Shown here piece by piece: positions 35,422 through 44,811 of a DNA stretch of 64,000 nucleotides. Position numbers and translations under genes: made by a program. The notes beneath the pieces were generated by a model, which did no database searches, had not been told where the DNA came from, and saw nothing but the letters and a program-made list of their open reading frames with translations. The number at the start of each line of letters is the position of its first letter. Positions within the stretch are counted from its first letter, which is position 1. This stretch comes from Bacillus_BE sp042263505 (lineage in GTDB: Bacteria; Bacillota; Bacilli; Bacillales; Cytobacillaceae): contig NZ_JBHKFI010000013.1 in NCBI RefSeq assembly GCF_042263505.1, positions 1 to 64,000 on the forward strand. The letters run 5' to 3'.

Positions 35422-35477
35422 CCACAATTTCTTTCGCCCTCAAGTGATGCCATTCTGGAAGCAGAGATCCGTCCCTT
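35422..35477. repeat. Post-stop dispersed repeat, copy C
   Basis: CACAATTTCTTTCGCC, GTGATGCCATTCTGGAAGC and GTCCCTT. It abuts the stop codon of the DUF5131 gene exactly. Confidence 0.7.
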
Positions 35478-36186
35478 AACTCAAATTAATATTTGCTTTT
35501 CTGGCCTGTGAACACAAGTCTTTTGTTCTCAGAGTATATGTTCTGCCATCTTTAATAAAATAAGTACCACATTGCCTGAATTCAAAAGAAACATGGTTCC
35601 TCAAACATTGTTCTCTAATTGAAAGGACCCAATCATAATCTAACGGTCTTGCATTTTTATCCGATTCTCCTCCTACAACAACCAACTCAATATCGTTAAG
35701 ATGTTTTTCAATGGTAATATTCTCTATTAGTGGTTGGCAAATAATATTTTTATGCTTTATAGGCAGTTTATCGAAGATACTTAATCTGTAATCTGCCATT
35801 TCTTGATTTTCTACAGTACAACCAACCGTAACATTCTCATATCCATCATTCCAATCTTCTGGAATACACTGCATAAATCGTTCTATTCGTTTAGTCAAAA
35901 AAATGAAGTTTAAATCAAGACGTTCTTTTATCATCGTCCAACATTGTTGTCGCCACGCATCTGCTTCTTCTATGAGAAAGTCAGAAGAAAAGCAAAGATA
36001 CACGATCTGTCCAGATTTTATTTTATATTCACCCTTTTTTATTTTATCAATTGGAGCATAGAATTTATCCGTTTTTACAATGTGATTTGTATCCACTTTT
36101 CTTTTGCTGTCACCTTTATGAATATAGCAATACTTGCAGCCCTCGCTATATCTATGACAGCCTCGCCAAGGATTCCACATAGCCAT
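35476..36186 (-). CDS. DUF5131 (phage Gp37/Gp68-like) radical-SAM-type protein
   Basis: A 236-aa protein of the DUF5131 family. The N-terminus WNPWRGCHRYSEGCKYCY has the family C-x6-C-x2-C cluster motif, reminiscent of the radical SAM/spore photoproduct lyase fold. Later blocks YLCFSSDFLIEEADAWR, FIFLTKRIERF, VVVGGESDKNARPLDYDWV and EFRQCG are typical. Members occur in phages and bacteria; the function is unknown, perhaps DNA modification or repair. Its 3' end touches a dispersed repeat. Confidence 0.88.
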   Translation of the reverse strand: MAMWNPWRGCHRYSEGCKYCYIHKGDSKRKVDTNHIVKTDKFYAPIDKIKKGEYKIKSGQIVYLCFSSDFLIEEADAWRQQCWTMIKERLDLNFIFLTKRIERFMQCIPEDWNDGYENVTVGCTVENQEMADYRLSIFDKLPIKHKNIICQPLIENITIEKHLNDIELVVVGGESDKNARPLDYDWVLSIREQCLRNHVSFEFRQCGTYFIKDGRTYTLRTKDLCSQARKANINLS

Positions 36187-36224
36187 AATAATGCCACCTT
36201 AAAACCCAGATTTGTCTTGAGAAA

Positions 36225-36294
36225 AAGTGCCTGTCACTATCTAAAAAATGTCGAATCTTTAAATTCATTCGATAAAATCTAGGTGTCAGGCACC
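36225..36294. repeat. TGCCTGTCAC dispersed repeat, copy 1
   Basis: GTGCCTGTCACT, AAAAAATGTCGAATCTTTAA and GTGTCAGGCACCT. The ends are inverted repeats (TGCCTGTCAC/GTGTCAGGCA). It lies just upstream of the DUF5131 gene and matches 38613-38688. Confidence 0.75.
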
Positions 36295-36477
36295 TACGCA
36301 ATTACACAAGCTTTTTTACAATAGGCAACCAGGCCTCACAACGGTAATCATCCGCTTGTTGATTCCCTTCAAAATACACTCTATATCGGGAGCATTAGCA
36401 TACTCGTAACCGGAAGTAGGCTACCATTCAGAAGGTTTGGCCATCTTAGGATATTAAGCAAGCAATTTTCCTCAACC

Positions 36478-37101
36478 TCATTCTTGTTCCACTTTGAACC
36501 TCAATACCGTTTTAAGCTTGCTTGAATCGACTTTGCGGGGATCTGAGAGGTAGATTTCACGATGTTTTTTAGAGATTCTCCTATATCCATTATTCTTGCA
36601 GAACTGTTCCATTTTTTTAAAACTTTCAGATTCATTGTCATAACTGCCCACATGAAGCATTTGACAACATAAGCCTTCAGTAATCGTTCCGTACTTTATT
36701 TTATCCAAATAAACGTTTGGCTTTTTCTTTTTTGTTTCAGATAAAAAGTGTTCAAACAAATCTTCAGTTAGAAAATCCGGTTGACGAATCATAATAGTGT
36801 ACGCAAAGTTACTCTTTACTTTTGCAGATACCGTTTTATCAATTAAATCCCATACCCCTTCAAGAGGAAAAACGATATAGGGATAGTAGCCTTCCGGAAC
36901 ATTATTACTTTTGTAAGACATTTTTACCGAATAACTAAAACTGTATAGGGCCGCTGTAGCGATCGCAAATTCTTCACCATTGGGATCACCCTCACCATCA
37001 ATCATAGCAAAATTAATTGGTGGAACTGTTATGATTGCTGGAGTAGTCTTTGGAAGATATAAATCCTTATATGCCTTTCTATAATCTAACTTTTCCATCA
37101 T
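36478..37101 (-). CDS. GyrI-like small-molecule-binding protein
   Basis: A 207-aa stand-alone GyrI-like domain (ITVPPINFAMIDGEGDPNG near the start, PLEGVWDL, CCQMLHVGSYDNE). This family binds small hydrophobic molecules, and some members hydrolyse cyclopropanoids; the conserved Glu in EGVW fits. GGAGG is 7 nt before ATG. It is 14 bp behind another effector-binding protein and in an operon with it and possibly the WYL regulator. Confidence 0.9.
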   Translation of the reverse strand: MMEKLDYRKAYKDLYLPKTTPAIITVPPINFAMIDGEGDPNGEEFAIATAALYSFSYSVKMSYKSNNVPEGYYPYIVFPLEGVWDLIDKTVSAKVKSNFAYTIMIRQPDFLTEDLFEHFLSETKKKKPNVYLDKIKYGTITEGLCCQMLHVGSYDNESESFKKMEQFCKNNGYRRISKKHREIYLSDPRKVDSSKLKTVLRFKVEQE

Positions 37102-37115
37102 TCCATATCCTCCAA

Positions 37116-37577
37116 TTAATTTATTGAAATATAGATTTGTATTTCTGCATTGTCCGTATCAAAACCACTTTGATATTCTTCAAAATCGCAGCTGAATTTT
37201 CTATCCAAATCCATCGACCAAAGCTTCATCCAAAATTCTGCAACCGCTTTTTGTACATCACCATGAATGATAAACTTTGCATATTTTCCAGCAGGAATAA
37301 TCTCCGTATGTACTGTATTAGGGATGTTATTTAGAGAATCCTGGATTTCACAGCAAACCATCACATCGTAGGCTCCATTGACACCACTCTCATAATTTGT
37401 ATACAAACCAATACAATTGTCATTTTTCTTGTCTGGGATGGACTGGCATATTCCATCCTCATAAAATTTTCTCCAAGCTTCCCCAATTGATTTGCTCATA
37501 TTCGGGTCACTATTATTCGTTCTTATTTTGAGCCCCGCAACCTTTTTTCCCGTTAATTGTACAATCTCATAATCCAT
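37116..37577 (-). CDS. GyrI-like/AraC effector-binding domain protein
   Basis: A 153-aa single effector-binding domain (MDYEIVQLTGKKVAGLKIRT start, WRKFYEDG, VMVCCEI, AGKYAKFIIHGD, DFEEYQ). Resembles the ligand domain of Rob/BmrR without a DNA-binding part. It probably sequesters or senses a drug-like molecule. GAAGGA lies 7 nt before ATG 37577. Followed at once by a second GyrI-like gene and preceded by a WYL regulator. Confidence 0.87.
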   Translation of the reverse strand: MDYEIVQLTGKKVAGLKIRTNNSDPNMSKSIGEAWRKFYEDGICQSIPDKKNDNCIGLYTNYESGVNGAYDVMVCCEIQDSLNNIPNTVHTEIIPAGKYAKFIIHGDVQKAVAEFWMKLWSMDLDRKFSCDFEEYQSGFDTDNAEIQIYISIN

Positions 37578-37645
37578 GTTATATCCTTCTTTCATTAAAG
37601 AATGAAGTCAGTATAACGCTCATAATTCGACAACTGTATGTCATA

Positions 37646-38560
37646 TTATAAATATTTTCTCAAGTTCTCTTCTAGTTTTTTTTTTATGATTTCTCGCACA
37701 TACTTTGGTTCGATAACTTCAATATGTTCACCAAATGATAATACATAACCATAGAGCCATTCATTTTCAGGATAAGTAACAGTAACAGTAAAGCTTCCGT
37801 CTTTATTATGTAAAATACTATCCTGATCAAATTCGTCATAAACCCTATAAGCCATACATGGATCAATTTTTAGTACAAGCGTTGCCATTTTAATAGTTAA
37901 ATTATTAGTAGGGTCTTGGGGATTATTTCCTATATCATCATGTTCATTTATTGAAAAAGTTTCATTTGTGATAGTAAGATTTTTTATCCGAGAGATTTTA
38001 AATAATCTTAAATTATCTTTTGTTCTACAAAAACCATTTACATACCAAGCTTGCCCTTTAAATAAAAGTCTTATCGGCTCGATTATTCTATATGATTTTT
38101 CCCCGTAAGAACTATAATAATCAAAAGCTACAACGTTCCTGTTTAAAATTGCAGTTTTGAGTAGATTGAATTTTTCCTTTTCAACCACACCACTTCCCCA
38201 TTGAGAAAAATCGACATCAATCCAATCTGTATTATTAATATCAAACATGGCAGTTAATTTTGCCAACACCAATTCAACATCTGGTACATTTAATGCCTTC
38301 AAACTTTGAAGAGAAGATAGGATATCAAGTTGTTCTTTTTCCGAAAGTAAAGTTTTACTAAGAGTATAATTTTCAAGTAACCTTATCCCACCGCCTTTGC
38401 CTTTGACGGTATAAATAGGAATTCCCGCTACACTTAATGAATCAATATCACGATAAATGGTCCGTTGCGATACTCCGAAATATTCAGCTAACTCTTTCGC
38501 AGTAATTTCCCTTTTATCAAGTAAAATATACACGATTTCCAGAAGTCTATGAATGGACAT
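37646..38560 (-). CDS. YafY-type HTH-WYL transcriptional regulator
   Basis: A 304-aa regulator. The N-terminal HTH_11 (ITAKELAEYFGVSQRTIYRDIDSL, landmark) is followed by the WYL domain near residues 140-220 (IEPIRLLFKGQAWYVNGFCR) and a C-terminal WCX extension. Such proteins bind nucleotides or small ligands through the WYL fold and regulate neighbours; here the two GyrI-like genes 70 bp downstream are the likely targets. No clear operator found. Confidence 0.9.
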   Translation of the reverse strand: MSIHRLLEIVYILLDKREITAKELAEYFGVSQRTIYRDIDSLSVAGIPIYTVKGKGGGIRLLENYTLSKTLLSEKEQLDILSSLQSLKALNVPDVELVLAKLTAMFDINNTDWIDVDFSQWGSGVVEKEKFNLLKTAILNRNVVAFDYYSSYGEKSYRIIEPIRLLFKGQAWYVNGFCRTKDNLRLFKISRIKNLTITNETFSINEHDDIGNNPQDPTNNLTIKMATLVLKIDPCMAYRVYDEFDQDSILHNKDGSFTVTVTYPENEWLYGYVLSFGEHIEVIEPKYVREIIKKKLEENLRKYL

Positions 38561-38612
38561 ACTTCATCACCTTTAAATTTTGCTACTTAAATTATATGAC
38601 AAACCCAAAAAG

Positions 38613-38688
38613 AAAAGGGCCTGTCACTACCCGAAAAATGTCGAATCTTTAAATTCAATCGACAAAATCCGAGTGTTGACAGGCACCT
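38613..38688. repeat. TGCCTGTCAC dispersed repeat, copy 2
   Basis: GGGCCTGTCACT, AAAAATGTCGAATCTTTAAA and TTGACAGGCACCT. Same orientation as 36225-36294. It lies upstream of the WYL regulator gene. Confidence 0.75.
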
Positions 38689-38764
38689 GTTCCTTTTTCA
38701 TATGTATCATAGTATTGCCCTTAAAAAGGTAGAAAGTCCACTTATGTCTAGAATATAGTTTTAA

Positions 38765-38860
38765 GTTCTTTATTCGTTTTTATCCTCATCTTCATATTCA
38801 ATTCCAAAATAGTACAGGAAGTCATCCCAATTAGGTGGATATGCATTACTTCCTCCTAAA
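38765..38860 (-). pseudogene. Possible gene-end remnant at the edge of the A+T-rich island
   Basis: Just after the M20 stop, an offset frame reads GGSNAYPPNWDDFLYYFGIE and then YEDEDKNE before a stop. The acidic, aromatic make-up looks protein-like rather than random. It has no own start and may be the tail of a gene cut when the island arrived. Weak evidence. Confidence 0.3.
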
Positions 38861-39935
38861 ACGATCCTACAATCCCAATCAGAAGATTTAAAGTATCTAA
38901 TATATCTTTTATTTCTATATACTCTTCGCAAGTATGAACTTTTTTCATTCCAATACCAATATTTACCGCGTCAACTCCTCTTTGCCTATAAACATTTGCA
39001 TTACTGCCACCTCCACAGCTTTCTAATTTAAAAGGTAAATCAGAATTCCTGCAAGCACCCTTAAAAAGCACAATAATATCATCATGTTCAGCAATATAAT
39101 ATCCTTTAGTACCATATTTTAAATCTGAAGTGAAGGATGCATTATTAATTTTTGCCGTTTCTTTACAAATGGATTCAACCTTATTTTTTAATGATTCTAA
39201 CTCGTTTAAGTTATAGCTTCTTGCCTCAAATTTCATAGAAACCTCAGGCATAACTATATTAGTAGCAATACCGCCTTCAATTGTTCCAATATTACAAGTG
39301 GTATTTTCATTGATTCTTCCATTAGGCATTTTAACTATTGCCTGTGATGCTACATACAAGGCATTTATCCCCTTTTCTGGACAAACCCCAGCATGTGCTT
39401 CTTTACCTATAAACTTTAACGATCCTTTGCATCCATAAGGTGTTTTATTTACAATACTGCCAGGGCTGCCCTCCCCATCTAATACAAAAGCGAAATCAAT
39501 ATTTTTAAGATATTTGTCATCTAATTTTTTTGCTCCAAATAGTCCAATTTCTTCACAGACTGAAAATATAAATCGTATGGAGCATGTTTGAAGATTATTT
39601 CGATATATCTTATCTATTAATTCCAACATTACAGCAATCCCTGCTTTGTCGTCTGCTCCTAAAACTGATGTTCCGTCACTAAAAATTTTACCATCTTTAA
39701 TCACCGGAGAAATATTGATGCATGGTTTTACAGTATCCATATGTGCATCAAATAATATAGTGTGCTTATTAGGTCCAATATAATCAGCAATTATATTCCC
39801 ATTATCATCTATTTCTTTTATTATATTATAATTATCTAAATATTTTAGTATATATTGTCTTACTGTTTCTTCATTATTCGACGGGGAAGAGATTTTGACC
39901 AAATCCAAGAAAATGCTTACGACTCTTTCATTCAT
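38856..39935 (-). CDS. M20-family metallopeptidase (PepT-like)
   Basis: A 359-aa M20/M25/M40 peptidase. Metal ligands: His/Asp in FDAHMDTVKP near 78, Asp in GADDKAGIA near 104, Glu pair in CEEIGLFGAK near 136, and a late His in KKVHTCEEY. The lid domain (KGSLKFIGKEAHAGV) is present. Closest type is tripeptidase T or an aminoacyl-conjugate hydrolase. AGGAG is 8 nt before ATG. It is the last gene of a PTS operon with a C-S lyase, so it may free an amino-acid conjugate before or after C-S cleavage. Confidence 0.9.
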   Translation of the reverse strand: MNERVVSIFLDLVKISSPSNNEETVRQYILKYLDNYNIIKEIDDNGNIIADYIGPNKHTILFDAHMDTVKPCINISPVIKDGKIFSDGTSVLGADDKAGIAVMLELIDKIYRNNLQTCSIRFIFSVCEEIGLFGAKKLDDKYLKNIDFAFVLDGEGSPGSIVNKTPYGCKGSLKFIGKEAHAGVCPEKGINALYVASQAIVKMPNGRINENTTCNIGTIEGGIATNIVMPEVSMKFEARSYNLNELESLKNKVESICKETAKINNASFTSDLKYGTKGYYIAEHDDIIVLFKGACRNSDLPFKLESCGGGSNANVYRQRGVDAVNIGIGMKKVHTCEEYIEIKDILDTLNLLIGIVGSF

Positions 39936-39945
39936 TTCAATTCTC

Positions 39946-41679
39946 CTATATATATTTTATAAATTCATTATATGAGGTAATATTTTCTAATTTATCTCCA
40001 TGTTCCTTCAGATAGCGATATAAATATTTAAAAATATTTAGATTACTTTTTAGTTTAGTACTCATAAGTGTTATTAACATATGATTAACACTTATATCAT
40101 CAATATAAATTTCCTTACTTAAATGAACGTATATACAAATGCAAAAATCATCTTTTTTGCTGATACAGTGTGGAATGCTATAATTTCTTATTATAAGTGA
40201 ATTTCCCTGTTTTTCTCTGTCTTCAATCCTTTTAGCTTCATCAAGGTTGATTACATGCTTCTTTAACAAATGATTGCAAACATTTGATAATACAGTCAAA
40301 AAATTTTCATTATCTTTAACATCATATGTATATGAGTAATCTTTTAGAAAAATAGTTTCAATATTTTTGCTAACACTAATCCTCTCTATTTTTTCCTGAA
40401 TCAGATTAATGTCCGGCTCACTTAAAATATAATGTACAAGTATAGTTTCTTTGCCTTTAAAAGATTTTTGATCATTACTATTAATAATAAGATTAGCTTC
40501 ACTGTCACTTACAGTCTTTTCATCATCACAAATTACAATATCACAATTACTGAGAGTATCTTCCAATAATTGCTTATTAATGTTTGCTATTGCATTATCA
40601 GTAGAATAAATAAGTATTTTATTTCTTGTTTTCTTGTTCTTTTCTAAACTTACTGCAAAATATAATCCAATCAAATCCCAATTAGTAATCTGATAGTGAT
40701 ACATTTTTTTCATCAAGTCAATAAATGTAATACTTAAATCAAATGAAAATGGATAAGTTGCTTTTATATTTGAAATATTGTGTATCTCTTTTATTTTTAA
40801 ATAACATGGATAACTTAAAATTCTTTTTAAATGATGATACAGCTGAGAAGACAATTCTTCACCAAAATTAACAGCATATTGCTCCTGCAGAATATCTAAT
40901 GCTTTTTCAACTTGATTAAAGGTCAAATTAAGATTTATATCAATACAAACATCCGATATCTGTGATAAAATTCCTATCGTTTTCCTTCTATAATTTAATC
41001 CGCAAACATTATAAATTTCTTCAAATACACTATTCTCTGATTTTAAATTACCTTTTCTGAACAACAATGCAGCAATTAAAATTTTATTTATCTGTGCTAT
41101 TTTTACATTTGGAAAATAAAACCTTATTTCATCATTTTGATCAATAGTCATTTGTAATTTTTCATATACATCTAAACCCATTTCAAGTTTATCCATATAC
41201 CGCTTTATATTATTTTCTATAATATTACTTAACAGAATACATTGTTTATATAATGGCTCATTTAAAAAATGTCCTTTTTTACAAACATCTATATTCAGCA
41301 AATTTCCATAGCCTTCCTTAATGACGTTCAATTTCTCTGATGCAGTTATCTTGGAAACATACAATTTTTCAGACAAATCTTCTATTGTAACATAATCATT
41401 TTGTATTAATTCATAAAGTATTATCTCTTCATCATTAATATTTTTCTTCATGAAATCTTCATATTTATCAAAGTCTGATATTTCGACCTTGTATCCAAGT
41501 CCTTCATATGTAAGCAATTCACCTATATCATTACTTTCCAATATAGTTTTTATTGCTGAAAGATCCCGCATTATCGTTCTTTTTGATCTTATTGCTACTT
41601 TTGCAATACTATCAGCATTTATGGGCGTAGATGTTTTTACAAGTAAATCAATAATTGAATACTGCCGGTTGCTTAGCAT
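39946..41679 (-). CDS. PRD-containing PTS transcriptional activator (MtlR/LicR-like)
   Basis: A 577-aa regulator. Two N-terminal HTH units (SIAKVAIRSKRTIMRDLSAI and DLSEKLYVSKITASEKLNVI) are followed by PTS-regulation domains (about residues 170-375) with sparse His, an EIIB-like segment (KILIYSTDNAIANINK, a degenerate version) and an EIIA-like C-terminus with the NYSIPHC His. Phosphorylation by EII proteins would tune it. It lies inside the PTS operon, 3 bp behind malY. The codons are strongly A+T-rich. Confidence 0.85.
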   Translation of the reverse strand: MLSNRQYSIIDLLVKTSTPINADSIAKVAIRSKRTIMRDLSAIKTILESNDIGELLTYEGLGYKVEISDFDKYEDFMKKNINDEEIILYELIQNDYVTIEDLSEKLYVSKITASEKLNVIKEGYGNLLNIDVCKKGHFLNEPLYKQCILLSNIIENNIKRYMDKLEMGLDVYEKLQMTIDQNDEIRFYFPNVKIAQINKILIAALLFRKGNLKSENSVFEEIYNVCGLNYRRKTIGILSQISDVCIDINLNLTFNQVEKALDILQEQYAVNFGEELSSQLYHHLKRILSYPCYLKIKEIHNISNIKATYPFSFDLSITFIDLMKKMYHYQITNWDLIGLYFAVSLEKNKKTRNKILIYSTDNAIANINKQLLEDTLSNCDIVICDDEKTVSDSEANLIINSNDQKSFKGKETILVHYILSEPDINLIQEKIERISVSKNIETIFLKDYSYTYDVKDNENFLTVLSNVCNHLLKKHVINLDEAKRIEDREKQGNSLIIRNYSIPHCISKKDDFCICIYVHLSKEIYIDDISVNHMLITLMSTKLKSNLNIFKYLYRYLKEHGDKLENITSYNEFIKYI

Positions 41680-41682
41680 CTA

Positions 41683-42855
41683 TCATCCCTCCATTAATAC
41701 AGTTACTGCTTTTTCAAGCCTTTTTAATCCTTCTTCCAATTTACATATTGGGCAGCCTAAATTCATCCTTAAATGCATGGCACCATTTTTTCCATATGTT
41801 TCTCCACTCATGATTCCAACTTTTGCTATATTAACCAAAATATCTTGGAATTTCTCAGAACTACAATTAAGATTACTAATATCAAACCAAGCCAGATAAG
41901 TAGCCTGTGGTTTAATGAATTTAATCATGGGCAATTTCTCATTAAGAAATTTTTCTGTATAATCCATATTTTTCTCTATATACTTTGTTAACTCATCTAT
42001 GTAATAATCACATTTTTCGTAAGACTCCATTAGAGCAAGCATACCTAAAACATTTGCAGAATTAACGAAATCTCTTTTTCTGGTTTGTTCAAGAAATTGA
42101 TTATACAATTGTTTATCGTGAATTATTGCGTAAGAACCACCAATAGAAGGCGTATTGAAAGTCTTACTTGAACTATTAACAAGGACTATATTTTTATATT
42201 CCCCAATATATGAAATGATAGGATAATGTTTATTATTATATAATGTTATATCACTATGAATCTCATCACTAATGATATAAACTGAATACTTTTTACATAT
42301 ATTGACGATATTCAACAATTCACTTCTGCTGAATACTTTACCTGTGGGATTATGTGGAGAACATAATAATAAAATTTTGCATTTTTTTAATTTTTTTTCG
42401 AAGTCATTAAAATCAACAGAATAATTGTTTTCATTATCTAAGTTTACAGTAACTAATTTTCTGTGATTTTTTTTAATCACATCAATAAAGGCATCATACA
42501 TTGGATCAAATACCATTATTCCATCATTTTCATTACTTAATAATCTAATAAGTACGCTGATACTATACATAACACTTGGACTATATACAATTCCATTTCT
42601 ATTTATATTCTGCCCAAATCTTTTTTTATAATGATATGCAATAGCATTTTTGTAATCAGCATGATTCCATCTGGTGTATCCAAATATTGGATGATTTATC
42701 CTCTTAATCAGCACTTTCGTTACTTCTTCTGGAACCTCAAAATCGGTATCAGAAATTGAAAACGGTAAAATATCATTTTTGCCAAAACGGTCGCTAATAT
42801 AATCCCATTGTGTACAATAAGTACCTCTTCTGCTAATTATCTTATCAAAATTCAC
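41683..42855 (-). CDS. MalY/PatB-type PLP-dependent C-S lyase/aminotransferase
   Basis: A 390-aa fold-type I PLP enzyme of the cystathionine beta-lyase branch. Landmarks: RRGTYCTQWD start, GYTRW, LLCSPHNPTGKVF near 160, SDEIHSDI near 197 and the PLP Lys in NSSSKTFN near 229. It would cleave a cysteine-S-conjugate to a thiol, pyruvate and ammonia. GTG at 42855 is preferred because AAAGAGG sits 8 nt upstream. Third gene of the PTS operon, suggesting a sulfur-linked substrate. Confidence 0.9.
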   Translation of the reverse strand: MNFDKIISRRGTYCTQWDYISDRFGKNDILPFSISDTDFEVPEEVTKVLIKRINHPIFGYTRWNHADYKNAIAYHYKKRFGQNINRNGIVYSPSVMYSISVLIRLLSNENDGIMVFDPMYDAFIDVIKKNHRKLVTVNLDNENNYSVDFNDFEKKLKKCKILLLCSPHNPTGKVFSRSELLNIVNICKKYSVYIISDEIHSDITLYNNKHYPIISYIGEYKNIVLVNSSSKTFNTPSIGGSYAIIHDKQLYNQFLEQTRKRDFVNSANVLGMLALMESYEKCDYYIDELTKYIEKNMDYTEKFLNEKLPMIKFIKPQATYLAWFDISNLNCSSEKFQDILVNIAKVGIMSGETYGKNGAMHLRMNLGCPICKLEEGLKRLEKAVTVLMEG

Positions 42856-42920
42856 TATGATTACCTCTTTATATATAAGCAAATTAGTGTATCAACAGAT
42901 ACACTAATTTTGCTGTATTA

Positions 42921-44357
42921 TTAAGTTAATGCCTTCTTTTCCTTATGTTTTCTATTTAATTGTTTAAATGCAATAATAAGGATAATATTTAATGCAACAC
43001 CAAATATATAAGCGACATAGAATGCCCATCCTGGTGTCATTAAGCCAAGCAAAGGATCAAAGACTCCTAATCCTGGTGCAAATCTTTTAATACCCAATGC
43101 TATAGTTAATATGCCGGTGATACCTCCAGCCAGAGTATTGGCAGTAATCATTGGAAGCGGATCAGCCATCGCATAAGGAATAGCTGGTTCAGTTGCTACA
43201 GTAGCCCCTACGATAATTGCTGAATTTGCCATATCTCTTTCCGGTTCCGTAAATAATTTCGGTTTAATGTAAGATGCAATACCTGCTGCTACAGGCGGAA
43301 CACTTGCAACTACTCCAACAATACCGTACCAGGAATAAATCTTTTCAGCCAGCAGTGAGAAGCAGAAGAACCAAGCAATCTTATTAACAGGGCCTCCCAT
43401 ATCAAATGCTAACATACAGCCAATTAAAAATGCTAATGGATATTTATACTCCGGACCTACATTATTTAAGAATGACAGCATTGATGACATCATTCCACCC
43501 AACAATGGACCAACAACATAGTATGTTAATAAACCAAAAATAAATATCGTAACTGCGGGAATGATTGTCATGTTCATCAATGACTTAAGAGCCCTAGGAT
43601 AATTGTAAGATTTTATCCATTTAACAAAATATCCAATTGCCAATCCAAAAAAGATTGCACCAAAGAACCCGGCTCCTGAGTCTATTCCCAACATAGTTTT
43701 ATCATTGGCAAAATACGTGATAATAAATGCCGGTGCTAATGCTGGCTTATCACCAATGTTATAAGCAATATAGGCACCCATGATAGGAATCATGAATGTA
43801 AATCCTAAATATCCAATGCTTTCTACGATATATGTAAATGTTGGTGTACCTTTATCAAAGCCAGCATAAGGCATACCCCATTGAACAAGTATATTAGCAA
43901 TAGCGACTAATATACCTCCGCCAACTACAAATGGTAATGCGGCTGATACACCTGCCATCAAATGGGTCATGATACCATTTGTGTCATTCTTTTGTTTTCC
44001 TAATTTAACTTTTCCTGCTATATTTGAATGGTAAATGACTGCTTTTTCTTCCAGATGATCAAAAATAGTTTCTGCTTCCTTAAGAGCCTCACTAACTTTC
44101 ATCTCAATTACTTTTTTGCCATCAAATCTTGCCTTGTCTGAATCTGTTATTCCCCGGCCTATAGCTAAAATTACATAATCAGCCTTTGCAATTGATTCCG
44201 GTGATAATTCATTTTCTACTCCGCCAGCACCCTGAGTTTCGACTTCAATATTGTGTCCTAGTTCTTTTGCTTTCTTTTCAAAAGCTTCCGCAACCATGAA
44301 AGTGTGCGCAATACCAGCAGGACAATTGGTAACCGCGACAATGTTAAGCTTTGACAT
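42921..44357 (-). CDS. PTS fructose-type EIIBC component
   Basis: A 478-aa permease. The N-terminal EIIB domain has the phosphorylated Cys in VTNCPAGIAHTFMVAEA near residue 12, then a linker and an EIIC domain with about nine helices (AALPFVVGGGILVA, ACMLAFDMGGPVNK). It takes up and phosphorylates a sugar or sugar conjugate with phosphate from the EIIA encoded just upstream. There is no matching phosphofructokinase gene, so simple fructose use is unlikely. Confidence 0.93.
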   Translation of the reverse strand: MSKLNIVAVTNCPAGIAHTFMVAEAFEKKAKELGHNIEVETQGAGGVENELSPESIAKADYVILAIGRGITDSDKARFDGKKVIEMKVSEALKEAETIFDHLEEKAVIYHSNIAGKVKLGKQKNDTNGIMTHLMAGVSAALPFVVGGGILVAIANILVQWGMPYAGFDKGTPTFTYIVESIGYLGFTFMIPIMGAYIAYNIGDKPALAPAFIITYFANDKTMLGIDSGAGFFGAIFFGLAIGYFVKWIKSYNYPRALKSLMNMTIIPAVTIFIFGLLTYYVVGPLLGGMMSSMLSFLNNVGPEYKYPLAFLIGCMLAFDMGGPVNKIAWFFCFSLLAEKIYSWYGIVGVVASVPPVAAGIASYIKPKLFTEPERDMANSAIIVGATVATEPAIPYAMADPLPMITANTLAGGITGILTIALGIKRFAPGLGVFDPLLGLMTPGWAFYVAYIFGVALNIILIIAFKQLNRKHKEKKALT

Positions 44358-44367
44358 ATTCTCCCTC

Positions 44368-44811
44368 CTACTCTAGCACACGATTAATTTCTGAAAAAAT
44401 AGTTGATTCATCTGCATTTTTTAACATATCTGTGAAGTCATTATAAATCAGCTTACGCGCTAATTTTGACAACATCTTTAGATGTAAATCATTTTCATCA
44501 TCAGGAGCTATCAGACAAATACAAACTTCAACCAGACTTTCATCCATCGATTTCCATTCAACTCCATGATCTAATCTTGCAACAATTACACCTCCTTCTT
44601 TTACACATTTATGTCTTGCATGAGGGATTGCAATTCCCCTGCCAAATCCTGTTGTTGACTCTTCTTCCCTTAAGCACAACTGTTCATAAAATGTATCAAT
44701 GTCATCAACTTTACCATGTTCAAAGGCTATTCTGGCCAATTCATACAATGTCTCTTTTTGTGTATTGACTTCCAGATTTAAATAAATATCATTTTTTGTA
44801 ATTAAACCCAT
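44368..44811 (-). CDS. PTS fructose-type EIIA component
   Basis: A 147-aa EIIA of the fructose/mannitol family. The phospho-His is in GRGIAIPHARHKCV near residue 63. It takes phosphate from HPr and gives it to the EIIBC encoded 10 bp downstream. First gene of the five-gene A+T-rich operon. Confidence 0.93.
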   Translation of the reverse strand: MGLITKNDIYLNLEVNTQKETLYELARIAFEHGKVDDIDTFYEQLCLREEESTTGFGRGIAIPHARHKCVKEGGVIVARLDHGVEWKSMDESLVEVCICLIAPDDENDLHLKMLSKLARKLIYNDFTDMLKNADESTIFSEINRVLE

